From assembly GCA_900767815.1 (NCBI GenBank), contig CAAGAM010000199.1:1-50168 (forward strand): a stretch of DNA of 50,168 nt, given 5' to 3'. Made by a program: the position numbers and the translations under genes. Source of the stretch: Clostridia bacterium. GTDB lineage: Bacteria; Bacillota; Clostridia; Christensenellales; Borkfalkiaceae. Shown here one piece after another: positions 1-7,435 of this stretch; positions within the stretch are counted from its first letter, which is position 1, and each line of letters begins with the position of its first letter. The notes beneath the pieces were generated by a model that saw nothing but the letters and a program-made list of their open reading frames with translations, had not been told where the DNA came from and ran no database searches.

Positions 1-18
1 ACGACGCTCTTCCGATCT
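1..18. other. Illumina TruSeq adapter remnant at contig start
   Basis: The first 18 bases, ACGACGCTCTTCCGATCT, are identical to the 3' end of the Illumina TruSeq read-1 adapter. They are not genomic. A coding frame is open from about position 19, directly after the adapter, so the window begins at an untrimmed contig end. Confidence 0.95.
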
Positions 19-368
19 TTTTCGGTTTTAATGAAGTTGACGGAACGTTTCTTCGCGGGGTTGAAATCACAGAATTTTTAGCTCGTAATTTCACGGCTAA
101 AAATTATGCGCCGTATATTGTGTTTACGCTTATCGATATAGAAAAGCGCATCGGCGGAGTGCTTAAAGAAAAAGGCTTCAAAGGCGAGAAAATTTCCCGC
201 GCGTTTATCGGAAAGGACGGAGGATTTAAAACCGTTTTGCCTTTTAACGGCGCGGAAAAGGCAGAGGAAATGTATTCTTTTTTCTATCGGTACAGGATAA
301 ATCTCAACGACCTTATATTCGACAAATCGGAATGTCTGAAATTTGTCGAAGAAGCTAAGAAAATCTGA
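19..368 (+). CDS. C-terminal fragment of an unrecognised protein (5' end missing)
   Basis: A frame in phase with position 21 is open right after the adapter and ends at TGA 366-368, giving about 115 residues. There is no start codon with a ribosome binding site. The GTG at 120 lies inside continuous coding-like sequence and is probably internal. The fragment is rich in Lys, Glu and Phe with alternating short hydrophobic segments. I see no membrane helix, metal-binding cluster or nucleotide-binding motif. I do not recognise the family. The next gene begins 23 bases downstream on the same strand, so the two may be cotranscribed. Confidence 0.6.
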
Positions 369-391
369 CTAATTCAAAGGATTATATACAA

Positions 392-1444
392 ATGGATAAC
401 GAAATAATGAGTCTGTTGGATTCGGTTAAACAAAAAACGGGGATCGACGTGCGCGTCTATCTCGAAAACGGCGACGACGGTTATTCTACGGTTCCCGGCG
501 AAACGATCAGGCGAGCCGACGAAAAAATCTACGGAGTAACGGAAAATAAAGAAAAGAACAAAACTTATTTCAGATTTCGTCACAGAGCCGACGAGTACGT
601 AGGTTACGTCGATTCGATCGGCGATAACGGCGAGAGAATTGCTTCGCTTATTTCCATCGTCCTTGAAAACAGCGGCGGAAGAGAGGTTCCTGCAAGTAAA
701 AAGGAAGCCATGAAAAACGTCGTTTTAGGAGACTGCAATTCTTTGCAGACTCAGAAATACATGCGCAAATTCGGGATTCCGAATCTTCCTTGTTCGGTGT
801 ACGTTTGCTACGTGCAGGACGGGAGTTTGTCCGATATTATAAATTTTCTGGAAAATTTTAAAACGAGTACTTACGATCTTGTTGTCGCGGTTGACGAAAT
901 CTCATGCGCATATGTACGTTTCAACGACGGAACGGCGCAGGAAAACGAATTTCAGTCGCTCACCGATTATGCGTATCTTATGGCGCAGTCGATCGAAGAG
1001 GAACTCGGTTTAAAAATCAAAATCGGCGTAGGCGGAACAACGCAGTCTTTTGCGGATAGCGCGGTTTCTTATAAACAGGCGGCAACGGCTGTCAGAATGA
1101 GCGGACTTTTCGAGATGAAAACGGGCGTTGCGACGTATAAAGATTACGTGTTTATAAAATTGCTCGAAGAGCTTCCCAAATATAAGCTCGAGGAGTTTCT
1201 GAGCGTTTTGTCGGAACCCGACACGAAAACCGTTTTTTCGGATTCGGAAATGCTTGAAACGGCTTCGGAATTTTTAAAGGCAAACCTTAACGTCTCCGAG
1301 GCTTCGAGAAATCTTTTCATGCACAGAAACACCCTTATGTACAGGCTCGATAAAATCGAGAAAGCAACGGGACTCGATATAAGAAAGTTTCAGGACGCAA
1401 TGACGTTCAGACTTATGATGATTCTCGATAAATTGATAGAATAA
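392..1444 (+). CDS. PucR/CdaR-type transcriptional regulator
   Basis: A 350-residue cytoplasmic protein. The last 65 residues or so (about 285-348) carry the C-terminal helix-turn-helix of the PucR/sugar-diacid-regulator group: NVSEASRNLFMHRNTLMYRL followed by a dimer-like segment ending in FRLMMIL. The preceding 280 residues form a mixed sensor region with no recognisable motif. Members of this family usually regulate transport or catabolism of small organic compounds, but no catabolic operon is adjacent, so the ligand is unknown. The ATG at 392 follows a modest AAAGGA about 10 bases upstream. The next gene, an S41 protease, starts 49 bases downstream with its own strong ribosome binding site. 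Confidence 0.85.
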   Translation: MDNEIMSLLDSVKQKTGIDVRVYLENGDDGYSTVPGETIRRADEKIYGVTENKEKNKTYFRFRHRADEYVGYVDSIGDNGERIASLISIVLENSGGREVPASKKEAMKNVVLGDCNSLQTQKYMRKFGIPNLPCSVYVCYVQDGSLSDIINFLENFKTSTYDLVVAVDEISCAYVRFNDGTAQENEFQSLTDYAYLMAQSIEEELGLKIKIGVGGTTQSFADSAVSYKQAATAVRMSGLFEMKTGVATYKDYVFIKLLEELPKYKLEEFLSVLSEPDTKTVFSDSEMLETASEFLKANLNVSEASRNLFMHRNTLMYRLDKIEKATGLDIRKFQDAMTFRLMMILDKLIE

Positions 1445-1493
1445 CGGGTTCGGTTTTATCTCGAGCCTATTCTCGGACGGAAGGAGGATAAAC

Positions 1494-2816
1494 ATGAAGA
1501 AGAAAAAAATTATTGCCGTCGCGCTTGGCGTCGTGTGTCTGGTCGGAGCTTTTTTCGCCGGTTTTTTCCTGCGCGACGTAACCGATCCCGATATGGCTTC
1601 TCTTCGTTTTATAGTGGAAACGTACAGAAAGTATTATCTCGAAGAGAGCGACGATTTCGTGTCGGTTATGGGCAACAGCATAATAGACAGATATTCCGAG
1701 TATTTCACGAAAGAAGAATATGAAGCCGTAAAAAACAGTTCTGTCGGGAGAAGAAAAGGTTTAGGAATAACTTACGGAACGGATACTCTTACGATTACTT
1801 CGGTGAAAGGAAATTCGCCTGCCGAAAAAGCGGGGATAAAAGGCGGAGAAAAAATAACGGGTATCGGCATGCCTTCGTCGGATACGTTCACAAACGTAAA
1901 CAATGCCGACGAGCTTAAGGCTTGTTTCGACGATATTCCCGACGACACGCCTTTCCGTATGAGAATGGTAGCAGACGGCGAAGAGAAGATTTTTTTGCTC
2001 GAAATGAAAGATTATCAGGAAGCATACGTTTTTTATCAGAGCAGTGAAGGCGAATACAGATTCAGAGATGTCAACGGCGGGGATATGTCGCTGGACTTTT
2101 ACGGCGATTCAAAGCTCGGTTTGCCGTCCGATACCGGTTATATAAAATACACGTCTTTTAACGGAAGAGGCACGAGCAAGAAAAACGGTTCTTCGTCCTG
2201 GCAAATGAAAACCGCGTTGCAAAAATTCAACGAGCAGGGAAAAACAAAGTTGATTCTCGATCTGAGAGATAACGGTGGCGGTTATATGGATATCATGTCC
2301 GATATCGCTTCTCATTTCATAGGCGCGGATAACGGCTCGAAACAGCTCGTTTCCAAGGCTGTTTATAAAAACGGGAATTCGGATAAATTCAATTCTTCCG
2401 CGGTTGATTACGGTAATTACGGTTTTGAAAAAATAATCGTACTCGCAAACTCGGGAACGGCTTCGGCTTCGGAGGCTCTTATCGGCGCGATGCTCGATTA
2501 TGATTATAAAAAAATCGTCAACGTCGTGTTGTCGGCGTATTTTTTGACAAAGACGGACGAAAAAGGCAACAATTATCTTGAAACCGTATACAGGAGTTAC
2601 GGGAAGGGCATAATGCAGACGACTTACGAAAATCCTTTCCGCGGAGACGCCTTAAAGCTTACGACGGCTAAAATTTACTGGCCGAAGTCAAACGTTACAA
2701 TCCACGGCGTCGGTATAACGAAAACGCTCGGGCAATATTCGGACAGAATTTTCGAGCCGACGTATATTTCGGGTGAAGATTACGAACTTAAAAAAGCGAT
2801 TTCTCTCGCGGCATAA
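1494..2816 (+). CDS. S41 family C-terminal processing protease, membrane-anchored, PDZ domain
   Basis: A 440-residue protein with a short basic N-terminus and one hydrophobic helix (about residues 5-26), which should anchor it with the protease outside the membrane. A PDZ-like region lies at about 80-165 (GLGITYGTD, then SPAEKAGIKGGEKITGI). The S41 core follows: LILDLRDNGGG near 253-263, the nucleophile loop NSGTASASEAL near 319-329, and the conserved Lys in YGKGIMQTT near 371. Family members cleave C-terminal tails of envelope or signalling proteins. AAGGAGG seven bases before the ATG fixes the start. The length fits CtpA/CtpB proteins. The substrate cannot be read from the sequence. Confidence 0.92.
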   Translation: MKKKKIIAVALGVVCLVGAFFAGFFLRDVTDPDMASLRFIVETYRKYYLEESDDFVSVMGNSIIDRYSEYFTKEEYEAVKNSSVGRRKGLGITYGTDTLTITSVKGNSPAEKAGIKGGEKITGIGMPSSDTFTNVNNADELKACFDDIPDDTPFRMRMVADGEEKIFLLEMKDYQEAYVFYQSSEGEYRFRDVNGGDMSLDFYGDSKLGLPSDTGYIKYTSFNGRGTSKKNGSSSWQMKTALQKFNEQGKTKLILDLRDNGGGYMDIMSDIASHFIGADNGSKQLVSKAVYKNGNSDKFNSSAVDYGNYGFEKIIVLANSGTASASEALIGAMLDYDYKKIVNVVLSAYFLTKTDEKGNNYLETVYRSYGKGIMQTTYENPFRGDALKLTTAKIYWPKSNVTIHGVGITKTLGQYSDRIFEPTYISGEDYELKKAISLAA

Positions 2817-2849
2817 AACGCCGTAACAGAAATCGCATGGAGCCGTAAT

Positions 2850-3047
2850 TACCTGCATGCGCCGTACGCGAAGAAAAATCAACCCGTTTTAAAAACAGGT
2901 GGGTGTCTCGCCCGATAAATCCGTTTTTCCGTCGATATAGACCCGATTAACCGCGGTCGCGGGCATAACGTATTACCGAGGACGTGGGACTCCCTAATTT
3001 GATTTGCGGATCCAATAAACTTCCGTTTCGAACGCCGCAGGTTTTTG
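2850..3047 (+). ncRNA. Structured rod-like RNA, possible 6S RNA
   Basis: This 327-base stretch between genes holds a long-range helix: ACCTGC at 2851-2856 pairs with GCAGGT at 3037-3042, GCG with CGC one step in, and CGAAG at 2868-2872 with CTTCCG at 3020-3025. Further in, AAATCAA near 2876-2882 can pair with TTTGATTT near 2998-3005, and CCGC-GGTC-GCGG (2951-2962) makes an apical hairpin. A T run follows the closing helix at 3042-3046. Length of about 190-200 bases, a rod with internal loops and an asymmetric centre fit 6S RNA, the RNA polymerase-binding RNA. I could not confirm 6S-specific bases by memory, and no convincing promoter is visible. Another structured RNA is possible. Confidence 0.45.
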
Positions 3048-3143
3048 TCTACTATATTATATCAGATTTTTTTGCGTATATGCAAACGTTTTAAACGAAA
3101 ATTTTATTTAGTCGCAATTTTATTTGCGGCAAAGGACAACGCA

Positions 3144-3866
3144 ATGAAACTTACCGTTTTAGGAAAATACGGACCTTACCCGAGGGCGGGCGGTGCTACG
3201 AGCGGTTACTTGCTTAAAACTAACGATAAAATCGTCGTTCTCGATATGGGTTCGGGGACTTTTTCGAGATTATCCGAAATTATCAGCCCCGAAACGATCG
3301 ACGCTCTTATTGTTTCCCATTTTCACGCCGACCATGCGGCAGATATTCCGATTTTTGCCTATTATTTGCAAAACCTCGAAAATCGCGGATTGTTTAAGGG
3401 TAAAATCAAAATGTATTGTCCATTTTCCGATTGCGCGCTTTATAAATATATTTCATCGTTTAAATATTTCGATATAATAAACGTTTCGGGCGGCGCGATA
3501 AATCTCGGGCAAACAAAACTTGAGTTTTACGAAATGAAACACCCCGAAAAGTGTTTCGGCGTGAAAGTGTCCGACGGGGAGCGGGTATTTTCGTATACGG
3601 GAGATACAAACGAATGTCCGTCTCTTCGGGATTTGTTCGCGTGTGCCGATGCGGCTATAGCGGACGGCGGACTTTTAGAAAAAGATTATAAAGAATCGTC
3701 ACCGCATTTAAGCGTGAAAAAATGTATAGAAAAAAGCAAGAAGTGGGGCAATAGGTTGATTATCTCGCATTTATGCCCTGCATATACCGATGACGAAATT
3801 ATGAATGAAGCGGGGATCGGGGATAAATGGGAGATTGCGGAAGAGAGGAAAGAATACGTTTTATAG
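3144..3866 (+). CDS. MBL-fold metal-dependent hydrolase (RNase Z-like)
   Basis: A 240-residue protein of the metallo-beta-lactamase fold. SHFHADHAADI at about residues 57-67 is the HxHxDH dinuclear metal motif. A later Asp (YTGDTNE) and a C-terminal His (ISHLCPAY) supply the other expected ligands. The start is set at ATG 3144 because AAAGGA lies seven bases upstream and MKLTVLGKYGPYPRAGGATS matches the usual beginning of this family. The frame is open further upstream, but that part lies in the structured RNA. The protein lacks the long exosite arm of true RNase Z, so the substrate may be RNA, a nucleotide or a small ester. Its 3' end overlaps comEC by 40 bases. Confidence 0.85.
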   Translation: MKLTVLGKYGPYPRAGGATSGYLLKTNDKIVVLDMGSGTFSRLSEIISPETIDALIVSHFHADHAADIPIFAYYLQNLENRGLFKGKIKMYCPFSDCALYKYISSFKYFDIINVSGGAINLGQTKLEFYEMKHPEKCFGVKVSDGERVFSYTGDTNECPSLRDLFACADAAIADGGLLEKDYKESSPHLSVKKCIEKSKKWGNRLIISHLCPAYTDDEIMNEAGIGDKWEIAEERKEYVL

Positions 3867-5365
3867 ATAAGCCGATAAATTTCAGACCGATACTTTTCTG
3901 CGCGCTTTCTTTTGCGGTCGGAATATTCTTTTTCGGGTTTTTCGCAAAAGAAAAGCTTCGTGCCGCTCTTTATGCCGCGGCAACGCTTTTAGTCGTTTTT
4001 CTTATCGCGCTGCCGTTTTGCATAAAATCGAGAAAGAAAATTTATTTCGTTACGTCGGCTGTTTGCCTTGTATTTTGTTTTTCGGGTTTTCTTTTCGCCG
4101 ATGCGGCATTGAAAAATTATGTCGAAAGCAAAGTCGAACGCGGAGATTATCTCGTTGTCGGGGAGGTCGATCGCGTTTCGGGTTATAACGGCAAATATTT
4201 TTACACTTTAAAGAATTGTACTTATAACGGAGAATGCGGCGGCAATCTTAACATTCGCTACTGCAACAGAAAATTCGAAAAATACGATAAAATCAGATTG
4301 TCTTGCAGCGTCGTCGACAAAAGCGAATACGACGGGAACGGTATTTCGTCGGACGTAATGTATGACAATCCCATGATTACTACGAGAATTGTCTACATAG
4401 AAAAGATTGGAGAAAGCAGCTCGTTAAAAGCGGGGTTTCTGAGGTTTACCGATGAAATTCTGAGCAATATGGGCAAAGACGAAGCCGCTGTCGGAAAGGC
4501 TCTCATATGCGGAGACACTTCAGATATGGGCGAGAAAATCGACGTGTTCAGGCTTTCGGGCATCGCGCATGTATTCGCGGTGTCGGGAATGCACGTCGGT
4601 CTTGTGTTTGCGGCTTTTTCGTTTTTGCTTAAATTTATACCGTTAAAAAAATACGTAAAAAGTATTCTCATCGGCGCGGTGTTGTTCTTCTACGCTTATT
4701 TATGCGGAATGACGGCGTCATCGGTAAGAGCCGCAACGATGTGTTTTTTCATGGCTTTAACGGGTAGCTTCGGAGAAAAGAAAGACCGCGTGAATTCTTT
4801 GGCTCTTGCCATTATCGTCGTTCTCGCGCTGAATCCTTTCGATCTGTTTACAAAGGGATTTATTCTTTCTTTTGCGGTAAGTTTCGGCTTGATCGTGCTT
4901 ATAAACCCCTTAAACGGCTTGTTTTCTTTCACGGTAAAAAAGCTGCGCGATTCTCTTGCGGTGCTTGTTTCCGCGGAGGCGGTTTCAATTCCTTTGAGCG
5001 TTATGCTTTTCGGGTATTTCCCGATTGTTTCCGTCGTGACGAATTTGTTCCTTGTCCCTCTTGTTTCGCTTGTCTTTTTTATGCTGTGGTCTGGTTTGTT
5101 ATTGTGCATGATAATGCCCGTTAATCGACTTATAGCCCTGTATATACCGAATTTGCTTTTAAAGTTCTTAACGTCTTGTTCGGAAACTCTTTCGAAATTT
5201 CCGCTACAAATTACGAATTTCCCGTTTGCGGCGGTCATTCTTTATTTCGCTGCGATTTTAATTGTTTCGGATATCGTGAACGTCGATAAGGTCGTTAAGA
5301 GAATTTCGGGAGCGTTTGCTTTTTCGGTTATAATTATCGCCGTGATTTTTTCTTTTGCGGCTTAA
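3827..5365 (+). CDS. comEC: ComEC/Rec2-type DNA uptake channel, short form
   Basis: A 512-residue polytopic membrane protein. It has two or three N-terminal helices, an extracytoplasmic OB-like segment (about 95-195), then the Competence domain with the family signature AHVFAVSGMHVGLVFA near 245-260 and about eight further helices. ComEC forms the inner-membrane channel for transforming single-stranded DNA. The protein stops after the last helices and lacks the C-terminal MBL domain found in long ComEC proteins (700-800 residues). ATG 3827 is the only plausible ATG and overlaps the upstream MBL gene by 40 bases. holA follows, the common Bacillota order. No other competence genes are in the window. 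Confidence 0.88.
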   Translation: MGDCGREERIRFIDKPINFRPILFCALSFAVGIFFFGFFAKEKLRAALYAAATLLVVFLIALPFCIKSRKKIYFVTSAVCLVFCFSGFLFADAALKNYVESKVERGDYLVVGEVDRVSGYNGKYFYTLKNCTYNGECGGNLNIRYCNRKFEKYDKIRLSCSVVDKSEYDGNGISSDVMYDNPMITTRIVYIEKIGESSSLKAGFLRFTDEILSNMGKDEAAVGKALICGDTSDMGEKIDVFRLSGIAHVFAVSGMHVGLVFAAFSFLLKFIPLKKYVKSILIGAVLFFYAYLCGMTASSVRAATMCFFMALTGSFGEKKDRVNSLALAIIVVLALNPFDLFTKGFILSFAVSFGLIVLINPLNGLFSFTVKKLRDSLAVLVSAEAVSIPLSVMLFGYFPIVSVVTNLFLVPLVSLVFFMLWSGLLLCMIMPVNRLIALYIPNLLLKFLTSCSETLSKFPLQITNFPFAAVILYFAAILIVSDIVNVDKVVKRISGAFAFSVIIIAVIFSFAA

Positions 5366-5422
5366 TCGATAAAAAATAACGCGCGTTGCGCGGCTAAATA
5401 TAAAAGAATTGCATAAATATCC

Positions 5423-5451
5423 TTGATTTTTTCGGTTAAAAATGTTAAAAT
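5423..5451 (+). promoter_or_regulatory. Promoter of holA, apparently leaderless
   Basis: TTGATT (5423-5428), 17 bp, TAAAAT (5446-5451), with TGT just upstream of the -10 (extended -10). The -10 ends six bases before the holA ATG, so transcription would be expected to start at or next to the A of that ATG. No Shine-Dalgarno sequence is present. Confidence 0.75.
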
Positions 5452-5457
5452 CAAACC

Positions 5458-6423
5458 ATGAAATTCAAGGAGCTGAAAAAAAGCCTGATAAACGGTGCGG
5501 AAAAGATTTATCTTGTCACCGGCGAAGACGCTTTTTTCATTACATATTCGGTTAAACTCATATGCGATAAATATCTTTCGCAGCCCGATCTTAACCTCAC
5601 GGTGTTCGAGGGAACGGAAGTCAAGGGAAATCCCGATAAGCTTTTGTCCGCGCTCGTAAGTTACCCGTTCATGAGCGAAAAGAGAATAGTCGTGGTTAAA
5701 GAATATTATCCTCTCGCGCAGGATATAAAGGCTCTTACGGGTTATTTTTCCGATCCGTGCGAAACGACTATTTTGATTATATGCAATCAGTCTCCGTCGG
5801 AAAATATCGCAAAGCAGAAAAACGTCACTTTGGTCGATTGCGCGAAAGGCGATTCGCTTCTGATTTCCGCATGGATCAACAACAAGGTGAAATCGGAAGG
5901 ACTAACCGTTTCTAATCAGGCGATGACAAAGCTGATGGATTTTTGCGATTACGACATGACGAGAATCAACGGCGAGACGGAGAAGTTGATTTCTTATGCG
6001 GCGGGAAGCGGAGAGATAAAGGAAGCGGACGTTGAAACGCTCTGCGTTAAAGAAGCCGATTATAAGCTTTACGAAGTGGTTGATTTCATCGCTTCGAGAA
6101 GATACGAAAAAGCATATGAAACCTTTACGGAGATGCTTGAATCCGCAGGCGACGGGCAAAAGTTATTCGTTTCGCTTTATTATCATTTCAGAAAATTGCT
6201 TTTTGCGGCTTTATCCGACGAAAGCAACGCGGCCTTGGCTTCGTATCTCGGGATTAAAGAATACGCCGTAAAAAAAGCCAGAGAGCAAGCGGCAAAATTT
6301 ACGCCGAAAAGGCTGAAAGCCGTTGTCGATAAGCTTTCGGAAGAAGATTCGATGTTCAAGCAAGGAAAACTCGAAGCTCAATCGGCGATGTGGAACGGGA
6401 TATTGAATATTTTAATAGGTTAA
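5458..6423 (+). CDS. holA: DNA polymerase III, delta subunit
   Basis: A 321-residue protein with the typical HolA length and start: MKFKELKKS, then IYLVTGEDAFFITYSV. The N-terminal AAA+-like domain lacks a working Walker A, as expected for delta. The rest is helical, with the family's C-terminal collar segment (for example MFKQGKLEAQSAMWNGI). HolA opens the beta clamp within the clamp loader. Position directly after comEC supports the call. The ATG appears to be the transcription start itself (see the promoter at 5423-5451), so the mRNA is probably leaderless. Confidence 0.92.
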   Translation: MKFKELKKSLINGAEKIYLVTGEDAFFITYSVKLICDKYLSQPDLNLTVFEGTEVKGNPDKLLSALVSYPFMSEKRIVVVKEYYPLAQDIKALTGYFSDPCETTILIICNQSPSENIAKQKNVTLVDCAKGDSLLISAWINNKVKSEGLTVSNQAMTKLMDFCDYDMTRINGETEKLISYAAGSGEIKEADVETLCVKEADYKLYEVVDFIASRRYEKAYETFTEMLESAGDGQKLFVSLYYHFRKLLFAALSDESNAALASYLGIKEYAVKKAREQAAKFTPKRLKAVVDKLSEEDSMFKQGKLEAQSAMWNGILNILIG

Positions 6424-6481
6424 TTTTTAGCGGCTTAAAGGCATAGTCGCACATGATACGGAATATATTTTAGGAGTAGCT

Positions 6482-7309
6482 ATGGATAAATTTTTCGAAA
6501 AAATCGCGGCGGTGTTTTCATCCGATATAGCGTCAACGATACTGACGGTGATTTTACTTTTCGCGCTGTTTTTCTATCTGATGAATTTATTGCAGAGAAA
6601 TAATGCAAAATGGCTCATCGCGGTAATGTTTGCATACGTTGCGTTAACGGGCGTCGTTTATATGCTTTTCATGCACGATAAAACGGATAAAAACCCGTTT
6701 ACTTATTTCCTTGTTTTAACGCCTTTCGTCGTTATCGTATTCGTTCTTTTTGCAACGGAGATTAAAAGAGATATCTGGGATATGGGTACGAAAAAAGCTT
6801 CCGAAGTGAAGCACGTGATAAAAAACAACGCCGTGTCTCAGAATGTGAACAGGAATATCGACGAAATCGTCAAGGCAGTTCAGAATATGTCTAAAAACGA
6901 CGTCGGCGCGATAATAATTCTTGCAAACGGCAATATGCCCAAGACGATAATCGACAGCGGAGTTATCATCGATTCCGAGATCTCTTCCGCGCTTATCGAA
7001 AGTATATTTTTCCCCAAAACGCCTCTTCACGACGGCGCGATGGTTATAAACGGATCCAAGGTTCATGCGGCGGGATGTTTCCTTCCCTTATCGCAGGAAG
7101 TAAATCTTCCGAAAGAACTCGGAACGCGTCACAGAGCGGGGATAGGAATAACCGAAACAATAAGCGTCACTTCGCTCATCGTTTCGGAGGAAACGGGAAT
7201 TATTTCGATTGCTCAGGGCGGAAAAATTAAGCGTTACGTCGATTCCGAAATGCTTCGTCAGACGCTTAAAGAGTATTATTGGCAGGAACTTATCGAGGAT
7301 AAGGAATAA
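6482..7309 (+). CDS. cdaA: Diadenylate cyclase CdaA
   Basis: A 275-residue protein with three N-terminal membrane helices (about residues 16-36, 42-62 and 72-92) and a cytoplasmic DAC domain. The catalytic DGA motif is at 184-186 (PLHDGAMVI) and RHR at 216-218 (GTRHRAGIG). It makes cyclic di-AMP from two ATP, the messenger controlling potassium and cell-wall homeostasis in Gram-positive bacteria. TAGGAG lies six to seven bases before ATG 6482. The usual next genes, cdaR (YbbR domains) and glmM, are absent. A one-helix micro-protein and an aspartokinase follow instead. Confidence 0.95.
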   Translation: MDKFFEKIAAVFSSDIASTILTVILLFALFFYLMNLLQRNNAKWLIAVMFAYVALTGVVYMLFMHDKTDKNPFTYFLVLTPFVVIVFVLFATEIKRDIWDMGTKKASEVKHVIKNNAVSQNVNRNIDEIVKAVQNMSKNDVGAIIILANGNMPKTIIDSGVIIDSEISSALIESIFFPKTPLHDGAMVINGSKVHAAGCFLPLSQEVNLPKELGTRHRAGIGITETISVTSLIVSEETGIISIAQGGKIKRYVDSEMLRQTLKEYYWQELIEDKE

Positions 7310-7324
7310 CGGGAGGAAACGGAT

Positions 7325-7435
7325 ATGAACGGAGAACATAAAGAAAAGAGTTCTAAAAAAGTTTTAAGAATAGTTGTTTCCGCAGTGCTTTCGGCGATTC
7401 TTGCCGTTTTTGTCTTTGTGGTGATGAACTATTAA
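7325..7435 (+). CDS. 36-residue single-helix membrane protein
   Basis: ATG 7325 to TAA 7433-7435 encodes 36 residues. Residues 1-14 are charged (MNGEHKEKSSKKVL) and residues 15-34 form one strongly hydrophobic helix (IVVSAVLSAILAVFVFVV). GGGAGG at 7311-7316 gives a near-perfect ribosome binding site, and only 15 bases separate it from cdaA. It occupies the place where cdaR, the membrane regulator of CdaA, normally lies. I do not recognise a family. A small CdaA-binding peptide is an inference from position only. Its stop codon overlaps the apparent ATT start of the next gene. Confidence 0.7.
   Translation: MNGEHKEKSSKKVLRIVVSAVLSAILAVFVFVVMNY

Noticed and set aside
3045..3143. Upstream extension of the MBL hydrolase frame to 3045
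   Set aside because: It overlaps the T run of the structured RNA, is AT-rich and Phe/Lys-biased, and has no ribosome binding site. ATG 3144 has AAAGGA and the family N-terminus.
2817..3143. T-box, cobalamin or SRP RNA in the gap before the MBL gene
   Set aside because: The T-box GGTACCGCG, B12-box and SRP GGAAG motifs are not present, while long-range closing stems favour a rod-like RNA.
3144..5365. MBL gene and comEC as a split or frameshifted single long ComEC
   Set aside because: The MBL domain of ComEC is C-terminal, whereas this gene is upstream, and its HxHxDH site is of the RNase Z-like type.
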